NCBI GenBank assembly: GCA_030062745.1
Contig: CP099846.1
Span: 7,499,432-7,563,431 of the forward strand
DNA length: 64,000 bases
Source of the DNA: Capitulum mitella
Lineage: Eukaryota > Arthropoda > Thecostraca > Pollicipedomorpha > Pollicipedidae
Reading direction: 5' to 3'
The notes under the pieces are model-generated. The model was not told where the DNA came from and did no database searches. It saw only the letters and a list, made by a program, of their open reading frames with translations. How positions within the stretch are numbered: the stretch's first letter is position 1; every line of letters begins with the position of its first letter. The position numbers and the translations under genes were made by a program. Positions 32,901 to 46,035 of this stretch are shown one piece after another.

Positions 32901-35357
32901 AACATGCGATGCCCATGATGTCCATTTCATCAAACATCACCGTGCAGTGACGATCCCTCACAGGCAGCTCGGCCAGCAGCTTCTGCAGCATACCTGGAAC
33001 ATCAAACGTATATTATTTAATTCAGCAAAAGGTTATGCGCTACACGTTTGTGTCAGGCGCCGCGTGCTTTTCTGCTTGACCGACTCTGATGATTATGACT
33101 GATGTAGTGTTAAGCCTTGGTTTTGAAATGATAGTTTTCTTCTATATTAGCCACTTCCAAAAGCAGTGTAACATCTAATCTTGATACCTTATTTCATGAT
33201 TTTGTGACAAAAAGTTGTAAGTGGCTGATATTAAAGTGTGCTTGGTGGTTTAAACCACTTGGCAGCTTAAATAAATTTAGACTAGCTGGTTTAAACTATG
33301 GTTTAAACAGGTTTAAACCACGCACTGGCCGAAATCTACCAATCCTTCTTTTTAGACTCACTTTTTGCACTTCGGAAGAGTTAGGCAGCAACTCAAAATC
33401 TGCCAGCCACCTTTGGAGAGTTGTGATGCTGGGCAGAGGCAGACAGGTTTCGCGGATCCAGTTGTAGCTCCTCCTGGAGCTGTTGACCCGGATGTCCAGG
33501 GCCTTGTGCACAGTTTCAGCATTCCAGGGGCAAGGTCTCTTGCCAATTGCCAGTGCAAGGGACTTAGGGCAGAACAGACACTTTTCACATAAGGTCACAT
33601 CTGATATCATACAAAATAAAATGCTTCACCTTGACATGGTTCAAATGTTAAGTTCTAGCAAGGAATTGCAACATCACTTAACATGGCTGGGGACACCTCA
33701 GCTGTGCAAAGTAATGTCACAGATGCAACAAGATCAGACATTGTGGGAATTCAGTTATGATGGTTCTGGTTGATACTGCCTTTTTGACCTGCATATTTCT
33801 ATGTTAAAGCACTAGAAATTACGAAAAATATGCCTTCTAAGCACTTAAATATCAACATGTAACCACAAAGGCATCAATTTCTGTAAGTCATTATGGGGAG
33901 GAGGCCGAGCCTAGGGCCTGACAACCGAACCTCCCCCAAATATGGGTTTCTCGATGGATTTGGCCGACTTTCTTTTGACCAATGGATCCTCATGCATACA
34001 TGTATATCTGGGGTTAGAAGATGGAAAGATATAAACATAGACCACATTATGTTTTATTCGATACTGACTGACAAATTGACACCCATGTGTAGCTGTTACT
34101 TTCTCTTCTATCAGTATTCCTCCAAAAAAAGCTATGACACACCTGCTGTGCTGTGAGCATGCCATGCTTCACTGCTTCAGCAGGAGCATTTGCCACCTGT
34201 AGATCTTGCAATTGCTGCTGCAGTTGAGCCACTTGCTTGTTTAGGGCATCTACTTTTGCTTGCAGCGTGGCACAGTTCACATTTTGAACTGAAAAGCCCA
34301 AAAGTTGGAAAATCATCACATCGTATACACATGACAAGGCACATGATCATAACAAAAACACAATGCTCAGCATTTGAAGCACTTCTGTGGAGAGGCCATC
34401 TACCAGCCATGGCCCAGTGCTGCTCCCACAGTCAAATTAACCTGCTTATTTCTAAAGCATCACTGGGAGAGGGGAGGGGGCTGCAGATTTGTTCCCATTG
34501 TCGTGGTGGAGATGAGCTTGTACAAAATCCTAAACCAATGCCCTGGTTTCTAATGCGTACTGTGTTGATGAACGCAGTATGCGTTAGAAATATTGTAACA
34601 TAACAATAATTGTCACACATTTAACACCATTCCCTTTCATTTATGCACACCTGACATCAGCAGAAGACAATGTGGTCTCATTTCTCTCTTCCACGTAATT
34701 CTGGCAGGCAGCCTCCACCATATGCTGTTGAGCCTTCTTGACAGCTACTCCATACCGTACGTTGGGTTGTCTGAGGGTTAACAGTTACTTAATTCCGTGC
34801 TAATTCATTTGAAATCGCACCTCTACCGGACTGGGGGCCATTTTACCCTAAAGAGGTGTTTTAATTGATAACACCCTTAGGATTCGTAATTGTTTTAAAA
34901 CACATGGTGTAAAGACTCCAGAATGAATGATACCAATCTTCAGGTGTCATGGAATCTACACGGCGATAGAACGGAAGTAATGTATAACAATAACCCAGCT
35001 AAATATGAAGTGAAAGCTGGTAACTTGTGATAAGGAGTGGGATTCATACCTTCCTGGATGGCTGTTAGGGATGTTGAGGACAGGAACGGCAGTTGGTCTA
35101 AGGAGCCGGTGAGCAGCAGGAACCTCGGGATTGGTCAGTTCAAACTTGAGGTCTCTCAGAAAGTCGCTTTCCTCAAAATGATTTGAGCAAACACGAGGGT
35201 CCTTGACATCATTCAAATGGCCTGCCCTTTTAATTTTAACCCACCAGAGTTTTGCAAGATTTCTGTCTTTCGGAAAACGATGGAGGTGGACGAAAGGTGA
35301 TCTAGTGTTACCGTTACCTGAACCAGACTTGCAAGCAGGCACTGCGCAATATGGCAT
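29945..35357 (-). CDS. THAP domain plus P-element-type transposase (THAP9-like), nine exons, apparently intact
   Basis: Exons that keep frame: 35357-35050, 34770-34649, 34288-34143, 33654-33630 (25-nt microexon), 33600-33362, 32993-32881, 32554-32295, 32053-31867 and 31171-29945, about 870 residues. Exon 1 is a full THAP zinc domain (MPYCAVPAC, W, CSNHF, HRLLRPTAVPVL with the AVPxxx box). Exon 3 is a coiled coil (LQAKVDALNKQVAQLQQQL). Then come a helix-turn-helix (SITTLQRWL) and the RNase H-like core: VMFDEMDI, VSDMSGGN, DPPHLIKNLRNHIL and the last-exon RLSQDRLEAFFS, which carries the final Asp/Glu. An acidic Glu/Ala spacer follows. No stop was found; only the exon 5 to 6 junction does not keep phase with the most obvious acceptor (an alternative at TGCTGCAG does). 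Element ends were not found, so a domesticated gene is possible. Confidence 0.88.
32153..32215. repeat. Short degenerate TTAGG-like run
   Basis: Repeated TTAGATTAGATT / TTAGGTTAGGCTAGG / GGTTAGG units resemble the arthropod telomere repeat but only two units are exact. It lies in an intron of the P-type transposase gene. Confidence 0.5.
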
Positions 35358-37609
35358 ATCTCTGAAATAGTAACATCCTTTGTTAAAACTGCAGCTTATG
35401 AGAAGAGAAGCTCACTAACCGCAAACTAGTTCCGGGAAAATCTAGCAAGACGTCATGATTCTTATCAAAAAAGGTTGTGGCATAAATAAGAAATAACTTG
35501 GGCAGAATTGGCTTTGAACTACTATCATTTCATTTCAGTCCACCTGAGACAAAGTTCTTCCACGGCGCAAGGCTCCGCAAGAACCTTTACGGCAAGACAA
35601 ACCGCACCAGTAGGGATACTCGTGAGGTGGGAGCGACTTTTCTAAGAGGGCCAGTAGACTCCTTCTCGATATCAGCGCCGCCTATTTCAGCGACGGAGAC
35701 ATCTTGTGCCATCTGCCGAGTTTTTTGCCGCCCTCCTGCACAGCGGCCTCTGCCACCCCTTCCAGAGAATAGACCGCGCCGCTGGGCCAGCACTCGGCGC
35801 TCCGACAGGCAGCACGTGCTGTGTTTCTGCCTCCGGGTTCAGCAGCACGGCGGCAGGAAAGTTTGAGGTGTCCAGCCTACGGACCAGCGACGCGACAGAC
35901 CAGCCTAGCAGCAGGTAGTGCTGTGCCCGGCCGGATGGGGCTGCTGCTAAACCCCCGCCCGGCTGGCCCAGGCGGCTTAGCAGAAGAGCGCAGCGCGGAC
36001 TGAACCTCTTATGCCGCGTCATCGCTGCCAGCACGCAATCCGAGTTTTCGGTCACTGAGCAGCTGCTGTCTAGGCCGGTGCGTCGGACACGCAGGCTCGG
36101 CCGGGAGCCAGAAGTGCGGGGCGGGCACCTTAACCCCCTCCCGCGGTGGGCCGTAAATGTGCAGTGCACGGTCGGCGTGACGACCATGCCGCCGGCGGCA
36201 GGGTAGGCGCGCCACGGGCCACTCACCTTCACGTGCGTGGTACAACTGGCTCTCCTTGCTTGGAACAAATTAACGCACGTGTGTCATCTGCACTGTACAG
36301 CGCATCCGTGCTCATGACAACGTAGACCAAGTAATAAATTCCGAGCCAAATGCATTATTTTGTGTGCAAAGCATGAGTTTCCAAAGCAGACAAAGCCGAC
36401 AGCACTTTGTGATAAAACGAATATATTTCTTGAATTGCAGAAGCAGCCGAAACTTTCGATGTGGCTACAGCGCATGCTGTACAACATAGTATGTTTTGGT
36501 CTGCCAGGAGGATCATTCGCACTGTGCCTGAACTGAAATATGTGCTCTGACATGACCAAGTCTTGTACGGATTGATTTTAAGAGCACATGGAAGCGCCAT
36601 TTACCGATGCGTGGTAATATTCGATTTCTTGCCTCCCGCAGTTTGGTGTTACCTGCAGCGGCCGTCGCCGCCCAGCATGTACAGATTGCAACGCCGGCCG
36701 TCGGTTTAATTTGATGTCAGGTCGTTCGCTCCTCACGAATGTAAGTTTTTGGGAAGAAAATTTGTAAAGGTATGTTCTTTTAAGCTCTAGCGCCATGGGA
36801 TTGCTTTGTCTCACTTGAATTTGATAGTGACAGCACACCCTACAACACAATCGGAATCGCGCCTTCATTTTGATTTGTTGCGAATTTTTCCCGCATGGCG
36901 GCGCTAGTCTAAATTGGCTTGTGTTTTGCAGCCCAAGAACCCTTCCGAAAGAAATGAATGGTAGTGCAACTCCTCTATTAGAGAACATGAAATGGTGTTT
37001 ATGAAAGAAATAATTACATATTGGCAGTTAAAGTCAACAAAATGCACTTATTGATATTTATGGAAATATTTTTCACATTTAGCCTACTACAAATAATATC
37101 AGTTGGAATTGGAACTAGAACTATAATAAAAATAATACACAACATAAGAACTCCGAGCTATGCCTTTATAGATTCAGCATGCTATTGTTAATTAACTTTC
37201 ATGTCTCTTCGCCTCTTGCTTTCAGATCTGGATTTTACCCTGTTCGAGACAGCTCCGAGATTTCCATGAATAGTAGGAGTTATCTGGTATCTTCTATACT
37301 AGGTACCCAATTTCCAATTTACTCCCCAGCTGGCAATGCCAGCGACATTTATGATGTACCTTTTTTATAAAAACTCATTCGCCTCTTTTCGAACCGCACT
37401 CGTCTCCAGCCCGTTTTTTTTTTTTAGTTCGTTGTACTTCTGTTAAAGTGAAGGGTCAAGGATATTGGGAGTTTAAAACTGAAATTTGGACCATGTTTTA
37501 GGCCCGAGGCCCAATAATTTTTTGCTGTGACCATTGCATTCATTGCATGGTGTGATTAAGTCGAGAAGACGCTATTACGTAGATGATCACTATTACTTAT
37601 TCCTGCAAA

Positions 37610-37682
37610 ATCGTTATATATCTAGTGTACACCGCTTGGCTCAGGGGGGGAGGGCCCCATGGCCCCCTTGGCTACGTCCCTG
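37610..37682. mobile_element. Solitary right end of the hAT-type MITE family
   Basis: The segment CTAGTGTACACCGCTTGG... ends in CTTGGCTACGTCCCTG. It is closely similar to the right end of the MITE at 49735-49796 (CTAGTGAAGAGCGCTTGG ... CTTGGCTACGTCCCTG). The matching left end was not found upstream. Confidence 0.65.
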
Positions 37683-40600
37683 AGTTGACCACTAGACAAT
37701 CACAATTCCGAAACGACGCGACGTTGGCACTATTGCCACTAATGCGTATTGGCCGTATCGTCTCCAGCTGTGATTGCGAGCGGAGCAAAACGCAGACGAC
37801 CACCTGGAGCGTTGACGTGATTGATTATTGTTATTGTTGATGATTGACACTCATTGGTGATCCACATGTGCCTTGAATATCACGCAACATGGCTTTCCTT
37901 TACGAGTCATGGGACCTCAAATGCAACGAGTCTGTGACAGGCGAACGCTGCAAGTTACAGTAGCTTTTATTTACGGTGACCAAATTATCACCTACTGCTG
38001 CTATCGCTTACGCCACACACATCGTGACACATGGGACACTAGGGCTGGCAGACGGGAGGAGTGCGCTAGAACGTGTATAGTAGTAATACGAGTAGTAGTG
38101 TGATCTCCTTGGGCCGTAAGTGCTTTTTCTTGCCCGACGTCTCTTGCGTAGAACTGTTTGGCCGCGTCGGACGTCCGAAGCACACGTCCTCTCAGCCGTT
38201 TTTTTTTCCTGAGAACGATTGTAACACCCGGATTTGAATAGTGGCTGCGGCTGCATTTTGGCATTCTGGAATAGCTACAACTCTTGGGTTTCTGGAAGTG
38301 GAGGCTCTGAGGGTACCGTGCGAGTCGTGATCACTGGCAGATCAGGGGGAGAAGGTATTTCGGCCGTGCCTTCCAGCCGCAGTTAAGGGGGGAAAATAGT
38401 TATTGCTTCCCCCTTTCCAGAAAAAAACGCATGGCTATTACTACATAGCCAGAGTTTGAAGTCGCTCGATACTACGCACCCACAGCCAGCGTCTTCGACC
38501 CCGCCTTCCCTTCGCTGATCTACCATCCACACCCAACAAATTCTTGAATTCAGCCCCCGCCCAACCGAGTCACTGGATCCGCCGTGGTCGTGATCCGTTC
38601 TACATCTCGTACTTTAGTGGTCAGCATGAGCTACGCACCTCTGGGGAGATAAGCCACCGCACCAGATTTGGCCTGCTCAGCCAGCGCCGTGAACTTGTGT
38701 GTAATAGTATACGGTAGGTCGGTAGTTCTGCTCGTTGGCAGGTGGGTCAGTGTCGTGACGATCAGGTCCTCTGGACTGGACAAATAGTCCAGTCGTCATA
38801 TTTCAAACCATGATCCGTGCCAGCCAGCTCTTCCGCCGTTGTAGCGACAGCGGCACCGGACGTGGAGGAGCTGTCGCCAGCGTTGCTGTTGAGGCGCCAC
38901 CGGCCAGTGCCTTAAGCACTGCACGGGGAGGAGTCACATCGCCAGCACCGGACGCGGGGACACCGTTATCGGTACTTGACTGTAGTGAAAAGGACTGATA
39001 CATTGCATGGTAGGAAGGGACCAGACTGAACCAGACCAGATCGTGTCTGCCACACTCTCCCCCTCCCTCCCCCTCTGCACAGAGGTTCCACTGCTGCTGC
39101 GAGAAAAAGTATATTGGAAAAGGTGTCGGAGATAATAATCATCACAACACAGTCTGACTAGTTGAAATGCAGCCTGGTCAAAAATAGATATTTTTTTGAA
39201 GTAACATCATGCATAGCATACTGACATGAATTGCAATGTTTGCAGGCACAGAAACATAATCAGGCCTGCTTGTTAGGTCTTCACCTGCATGTGGCATATT
39301 TTCTGCCTGCAAAGATAAATCAGTAAAATAATCATCACAAAACAAATAACAAAACCATTATAAGACGCAGTTTGAAAACATGAAAAAGGGCATATATTGT
39401 TTGTGGACTCCACAGTATTCAGGCAATCATGTCAGGATTCAGGCAAATTTATGTGCTAGAACACCAAAACATGTGGATAGGTAATTCCAAAATTTAGGAG
39501 ACAAATTCTCAAAAATGTCTTCCCATGTATGGGCCTGTGGCATTTCAGACAAGCATTCTATTAATAATTCCAGTTAAACCTAAGGTATTGACCTAGTTTC
39601 ATGTACATATCCATACAAGGACTAAGAAAAGAGTAACAACAAAGGAATACAACAAAGTGAGTCAGTGCCTGTTCAAATGCAGCCAGCTACAACCTTGTAC
39701 CACTACGATCAACAATGATGAGCCATTTTCGACCCCTAATGCACCACAATTGAACACATTGATTTTTGTCTGCAGCCCCAGCCAATCGAATTGACTAGTG
39801 CCGTCTTGTGACTCCAACAGGGCACAAGGATGCTCTGCAACTCTTAGGCCCAGTCAATCTGTTGCACATAAAAATGCACAAGAAGACATTCACCACTCGC
39901 TGGAGAAAGTTCAGTATACCCCCCAAGTACACGTGCACCTTAATTCATCTGCCAGCATTTATTCCTATCAGTACTCATTGCAGAATGCATACAATCAGGC
40001 AACACAGAGCTGCACCTGCATTAGCTGACTGTGTGACTGTAACTTTTCACCATCCAAATACAGTTCACAATATTAAAATGCTGTATTCTCAACCAGCAGG
40101 GAAAGCTTGTGAGGTAACTCTGAGTGGTGTAAATATGAAATGGTGAAGGAAGGGTAAATGCATTTCACAAGGAAAAAAGTAAGCAAACATACATAGCAAG
40201 TACACAAGATCATAATAGACATGAACATGCTCAGCAAGATATTACTACCAGTGTCAGTGTCATCACAGAACTTGCATCACATCACAATACTTAGCATTCA
40301 TATCCAAAACTTCCGAACATGCAATCACTGGGAAGTCATAAGACACTTGCTATTTGTTTGCATCATGAATCTTCAGTCTTGAATTCTGACATTAATGCTG
40401 ATTATAATCTCAGATGAAACCAGCAGTTCTGCATCCTCTTCAGTGTTGCTGAGGACAGGCCTGCAGGGTAACGTACCATTTTCACAATGGTTCCTGGGAT
40501 GTTGAGATGGCTGATCAGTGCAATGAAAATCCCACATAATTTTATACAATTCCACAAAATCTTCATAACATGAATACCAAATACTGCATCTGAGCAAAAC

Positions 40601-40790
40601 CACACAAAATCATAGTGGGGTATTACAACAGTTGAAGTAATTGCATCTTATAATACTAATAAGAGTAGGGTAATAAAGTATGAATGCTCTATGTAAAATA
40701 ATGCAAGGAAACATGCATTAATCAAAGGTGACAGTTTTCGGACTATCTTGCAACACATCATGCTATGCTATTGCCATGCAAGTGGCAGCA

Positions 40791-40945
40791 GCTTGTTTGT
40801 TTGCTTGTTTGTTGTGATTTAGGATGCGCAATCTTTTGGTCTCAAGCATCCGTGTGTTGAGGAAAGTCTTGTGTTTGTTTGTTTGTATGTGGGTCAGGAC
40901 ACACAGCCCCTTGGGCTCAGGTGTCCAGTCTTGGGTCAAGTCTTG
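40791..40945. repeat. Two tandem units with matching hairpins
   Basis: Two units offset by 75 bp each contain a TTTGTTTG run, a 30-nt hairpin and a GTCTTGTG tail. Hairpin 1 has stem GGATGC/GCATCC (40822-40851); hairpin 2 has GGACAC/GTGTCC (40897-40926). Confidence 0.6.
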
Positions 40946-41876
40946 TGTCTCGTCGGGCGTCGGTCGTCTGCAGCTAGTTGCCATTCATTTCCCAATTTTG
41001 CCAGTACTGCGCTAGATTCCGCATCATTTTGAGTGCTAAAAACGTTCGAATCCCAACAACAAAACATGCCTTTGGGCTCCAGTGAAACGTCAAATCTTTC
41101 CAGATGATAGGCATCCCTGCAATCGTTCTTGTAACAATACGACATTGAATTCCATTGAATACAATTGTGGAATGAAATATAATGTTGGATGTCAATGGTG
41201 CGTCAAAAACTAAAACAACACAAATACTGCCAGATTACTGCCAAATAAAGGAGAAAAATCCGTGACGTCACTGGGCGTGAAGTTTTCACTTGGGCGTACC
41301 TTGTAAGTAAAGGTATCTTGGCTATGTGGCGCCTGAAGCAGAGGATGAACGCAAGGGTAGTGAGGCGCAAACCTCCCTCCGTAATCTTACCAAAACCAGG
41401 TAACACTAGATTTAATAACACAAAACATGTTTCGCACTGTTTAAAAAGGACTTCTTCAAATTACCGAAGTCATTTTCAAAAATCCTGCGCCGCCCATGGC
41501 GGCAGGCTCGGGAGAACGAAATGGCACCGGCCCTGTGACCTTGACATGGCGTCAGTCACTGGGCGGCAATATTTTATGGGGAGCATAGTTTTAATCGAAC
41601 ATTGGAGAGAAATTTCATTCGCTGGAAATGACGACAAGGGGAATGATTGTTTGGGATTCGTTCTGAAACTCAAACATATCTGAGCGTTTGTCTATTTGAA
41701 TTCGTTTATTCTATCTAATTCAATCCGTTTATCAAGTCCGTTGCAGACGTAAGAACCGGTATGCCGCGAAGACAGCAGATGCAGTAAGAGACCTCATTTC
41801 TCTTTCGGCGAAACTTAACTTCTGGCCCCGTGACCACAGATAAATACCTAAAAAACAAACGTACCTCACAAAGAGC

Positions 41877-42568
41877 ATGAGCGCCGACATGTCGGGTCTG
41901 CCCACCGTCATAGCCACCATCCTTGCCCTGGAGCGATTCCTGTCCAAGGTCGGACGGCAAGACAAGGGTGTCCGCACACTGCGCACTGAGCTGAGGGCCC
42001 GGCTCCTCGGCCCTGGCAACATGGGTCTGAACATTCTTCAGAACAGGGCGTACATGGCACCAACTGTGATCGACCCACTATCTATGGCGCAGTTCTTCGC
42101 CGGAGGCCAAGAAAAAGAAGATGCCCGCCAGATCATCACTGACGAGCTCACCAAGTCCACTGATGCTGAAGAGGACGAGCGAGAGGCACGACGCTTATCG
42201 GATCCCGAAGAGCACGCCATGCCACAGTCAGGAACTGCTGACGCCTTCCAGGCGTGCCTTGACGAGTCGATGTCAGCAGATGACCCCCGCCCGGCAGAGA
42301 TCCAGGGGTCAAGAACAGCATGCCGCCTACAGTTCTTGAATGCTCCTCTGGTGCCAAGAGCTGTCGATCCCGTCCAGTGGTAGAAGAAGGACGCGGACCA
42401 CTCACGGCTCAGAGAGCTCGCTCGCAAACTGTTCAGCCCCCCACCCTCATCTATTCGGAGCGTCTCTTTTCTGAGTTTCGAAATGTGTACGAGGAGAACG
42501 AAGAGCCGTCTGCTCCTACAGAAGGATGAGATCGTTTTGTTCCTGCACAACATTCACAAAATACAAAT
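41877..42568 (+). pseudogene. hAT transposase C-terminal fragment
   Basis: The frame reads LPTVIATILALERFLSK, YMAPTVIDPLSMAQFF, VDPVQW then stop (TAG at 42381-42383), then LRELARKLFSPPPSS. One base over it reads YSERLFSEFRNVYEE, and back again LLLQKDEIVLFLHNI. These are the conserved helices and the dimerisation block (W..., LA.., PPSS..SERLFS, ..FLH.N) at the C-terminus of hAT/ZBED transposases. The DDE core and the BED zinc finger are absent, so it is a 5'-truncated, frameshifted copy. Confidence 0.75.
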
Positions 42569-45500
42569 CTGACTGGTATCTATGTATTTTATTTTTCATA
42601 TTTTGGAATAAATAAAATATGTGGCCTAAAAGGGAGATGGACCGATGGACTGTGGGTGGTGATCTGAAAAGTAGGTATTTGATCATTTCAAAATACTGAT
42701 AAGCACTCTATACGAATACTAAGGCATGTCTCCCGACGTATATTGTCCCTTAATGCATTTGTATTCAAATCTTTGAAAAGATATAAAAATGTTCGAAAAC
42801 ATTAAGATAACACGCCACAAAATGGGCCGCTGAGGACATGCTGGCTGTCGATTCACGGCGTTGACCTTGAGCCCCAGCCTTGCAAAATACGTAACAACCC
42901 TCCTGGACTAATAAGAAAAAGTGGTGCCTCAAACGGCCCTTGCAACTTTTAATGACTTCGATAATCTAATATAACAAAGCACACTGCTCCTGCAACCGTT
43001 TCGTGCGCAGACGTTTAAAAAAAGTATCGGTCGTACACCGGAAAATTCAACAGCCAGCATTATTCGGTCAGATCACATAAATATCCGATCGGATACCGGA
43101 ACAGAACAATCTCAAGTATCCGGCCGGATATCCGGCCACACCGGATACCCGGTGGATCCCTATGGTGCAGTCGCGTGATGAACCAGCTTGTCCACAAGAG
43201 ACCACGTACGCTGGCGGCTGGGAACGGTATGTTCGGCACGTGGTTCAGCGTTGCGCCGCTAAGAAAGGAGAAAAACTATGGGCTTGCTGGCTATGCGCCT
43301 GATAACTCTGCATCTCGCTCTCCTATCACCTTTGAAAACGGTAATACGGACGCGGCAGGTCACGTCACTAACATCATTTATCCCTATATGGATAGCAATA
43401 CAATGAGCATTGCCGAACGTTGCGCCGCAGATGCCATGTGTGTGAGCCTCGAGCTGAGGACCGTCAAAGCGAAGAGAGAAGAATGGACTTGACGGGGCAG
43501 GGAATCTCACGTGGATTTGGTTATGCCGAGGAGACCCCCGACATTTCTGAAGGAGACCAGAAGTCAGACACATTTGGGAAAACGGAACTGTCAACAAAAG
43601 ACGGCCCATTCAGTCTGAAACGACCAAAATGGCTTGTTTTCCGGCTCCAAACACGTATACGCGACTGTCGTCCAATGCTGAACAAGTGGCAACCATTCCA
43701 AAAAGTCATGAAGTCTTCCTTTAGTGTCGAGCATTCCTACAGCAATGAAAATGATGTCATAGATGATTTCGGACTTTCGCGTCATTACGGACAGCACTAC
43801 CGTCTACACCACATGATCCCGCAACCAGAGAAATTCGTAACTGCAGCCGCGATCCTAACGATTACCAAAAAGGCTATTGAACTTAATTTACGCCGGGCAA
43901 CAAAGTGAAATGAAATCAGGTGTCTGAAAGTGACGTGACTGTCACCCTGAAAACATTCCGTCTTTTGCCAGACAAAACGTTAAAGATGATTGCTGTTACA
44001 CCTGCAACAGGGAAACATTACATTTCCACTGAGTATGCGGGTCAGATCTCATCTGCCAAACACATTCATGAATTTGCCTGTCATGAGTGTCATACTTTAG
44101 AACGCCACCTACAGTGCTGAAGGACTTTGAACGCGAGGTCAAGGACGCCTCTCTGAAAAAAGTGCATCGAAGAAGGGTTCTGGAGACATCTGACAAATCC
44201 CCTAGCGATCAGAAACAAGTTAAGTATTATCATAAGTACAAAACATATATAAGTATAAATCCAAAGCGGCGGAACAACGCACTTCGACGCACTATTCCGA
44301 ACCTTACCTAGAAATTTTGAGCCGAGCACAGAGAGGAAAAACACCCTGGTGTCAATTGCAGCACCTTGTAATGGTGTCGCACAGATACAGGGGGCTGCTT
44401 GCAACGGAGGATCGTTGAAATTTAGGTGTAATGGACACTGATGGAGGACACCGACTATGTTTTTGGCACCTTCAATTTATCTTGATGCATTCAGTACCTC
44501 ATTCAAGTTTTATAGATCACGACGTGGCCGGTGACGCGTTTAAACAGATGACACCCCGTTCAGGTGTCGCAAAAATGAGCGACACCTAAACCGACACCCC
44601 GTCCGACCCCCCCCCCCCCTACACAGGCGGGAATGCCATGAGCGTCTCCACTGGTAAGACTCAAAATTCCAGAAATTTGAGGGACTTCATGCCATGGACT
44701 ATTTGCTGTTGTGAAGGCCGACTAGGGTGCTTATCCAATTTAGTGATATGTATCTGCGAATACACGATAAACATGATAAACCATGTTTTCTACGCCCATC
44801 CGTTTTTATCCACTGCGGCAATTCTGCAGAGGTTTCACACGCCTATGTAGAAACGCGCCACACTTCCGCCATTGTTCCTCCTCTGTGTCTCGACGACAGA
44901 CGATCGAACGCGCAGCAAGCCATCTCGACTGCTGTTACGAGGTAAGTTGCCTGTTATTTCGTTCATCAATGTGCGTTTAAATTGGCTGCTATTTTAGACA
45001 GCATTAGTTTACAAGCACCACTGTTCAATGATTGTCATTCGCTTGAACTCGTGATATAAACGAGGCGCGAAGAAGTTGCATATCGGACCCACATGCCAGA
45101 ATACCATACAGACGACATTGACCATCGGTGGCGCTGCTACTGAGGCGCTTCAGGTACGGCCGTACCAAATCCCAGAGCCCTCTTCAACATCCTCTTTAAA
45201 TATTTTAAAACCGCAGATCGAGGAAAAAGTCGGTCAGAAGGCTTTTCAGGAAACCTTTTTATGTCATGCGTACACATAATCATATCGCACGTGTGTGTGC
45301 CTTTACGATAGAAGTTTCCTTAGAGCTTTTTGATAATGGCCTATCGCGCTTCCCGCCCCATACCCAAACAGAGATAATTGTTCATCGTCTGCACTAAAGT
45401 GCCCGACCCTGAGCCCTGACCTACTGGTAATTTCTACTAAGTAAACTCTGTACGGCCGGAATCCAAGGTTTTTAGAAAGATTCTACGGCGTAGACGCCAA

Positions 45501-45950
45501 TGATCGTGACGTCAAAAAAGTCGAAACACAGGTTTCAATGGTTCTCTGAAACAATTTTCTCCGAAGTTAAGTGGCGTCATTTTAGCAATGGTAAAAGCTG
45601 CAAAGGTCACTAGAATTATTTTCCAAAAACCGCTCTCGGGACACGTGAGATCGCAGCGTTCGGTTGACCCTAGTTTGACTCCGGGGCTCAGACCATTCCA
45701 TTTTCCACCTTACTGCCCGCCTCCCGATTTGCTTGTTGGTTTGCCTTCGTGGTAGCAGCAGCGTTTGAGCTGGAGCAATAATAAGCACTGAAGGTATTTT
45801 CACTTTCCATTATATCGGCGTTTCGTTTCAGTTGTATTTTCATAGATTGTTGCTTGGATGCCTGAATGCTTCACGTTTAATTGCTTTCCTAACACCATTT
45901 CCCCCATTGCCATAGCGTGTCCAGTTCTTAATATAGCAAGACGGGTCTAT
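42569..45950. other. No recognisable gene
   Basis: Contains a CCGGATA-rich patch, a poly-C run near 44610 and a perfect 9-bp stem-loop (AGGTGTCGC/GCGACACCT, 44562-44587). A 162-codon plus-strand frame at 43420-43908 has no family I recognise. Confidence 0.6.
43060..43155. repeat. CCGGATA-type short repeats
   Basis: Irregular repetition of CCGGATA/ATCCGG, including CCGGCCGGATATCCGGCC, giving several overlapping palindromes. Confidence 0.6.
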
Positions 45951-46006
45951 GCCACACTCAGGCACGTAGCCAGGATTTTCCTCGAAGGCAGGAAAGAATG
46001 TCAAAT

Positions 46007-46035
46007 CTTGTCATATGCCATTGGCATATGACAAG
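46007..46035. repeat. 29-nt near-perfect palindrome inside the MITE
   Basis: CTTGTCATATGCCA, one T, TGGCATATGACAAG: a 14-bp perfect stem. It ends four bases before the pogo TA target. Confidence 0.95.

Larger units (their letters stand above)
35358..41876. other. Long region without a recognisable gene
   Basis: A GC-rich patch at 35690-36240 has open frames on both strands, none with a known domain. The rest is AT-rich. A MITE end at 37610-37682 and a pair of related hairpins at 40791-40945 are listed separately. Confidence 0.6.

Noticed and set aside
35687..36268. 193-codon minus-strand frame
   Set aside because: GC-rich patch with open frames on both strands, no domain, no splice context; left unassigned.
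36890..36910. GCGCCGCCATG as a YY1-type core promoter on the minus strand
   Set aside because: Only a partial match and no gene start nearby.
41040..41060. GTTCGAATCCC resembling a tRNA B box
   Set aside because: No A box, cloverleaf or terminator at the right spacing.
43420..43908. 162-codon plus-strand frame
   Set aside because: Reads like possible protein but no family or splice context could be found, so not called as a gene.
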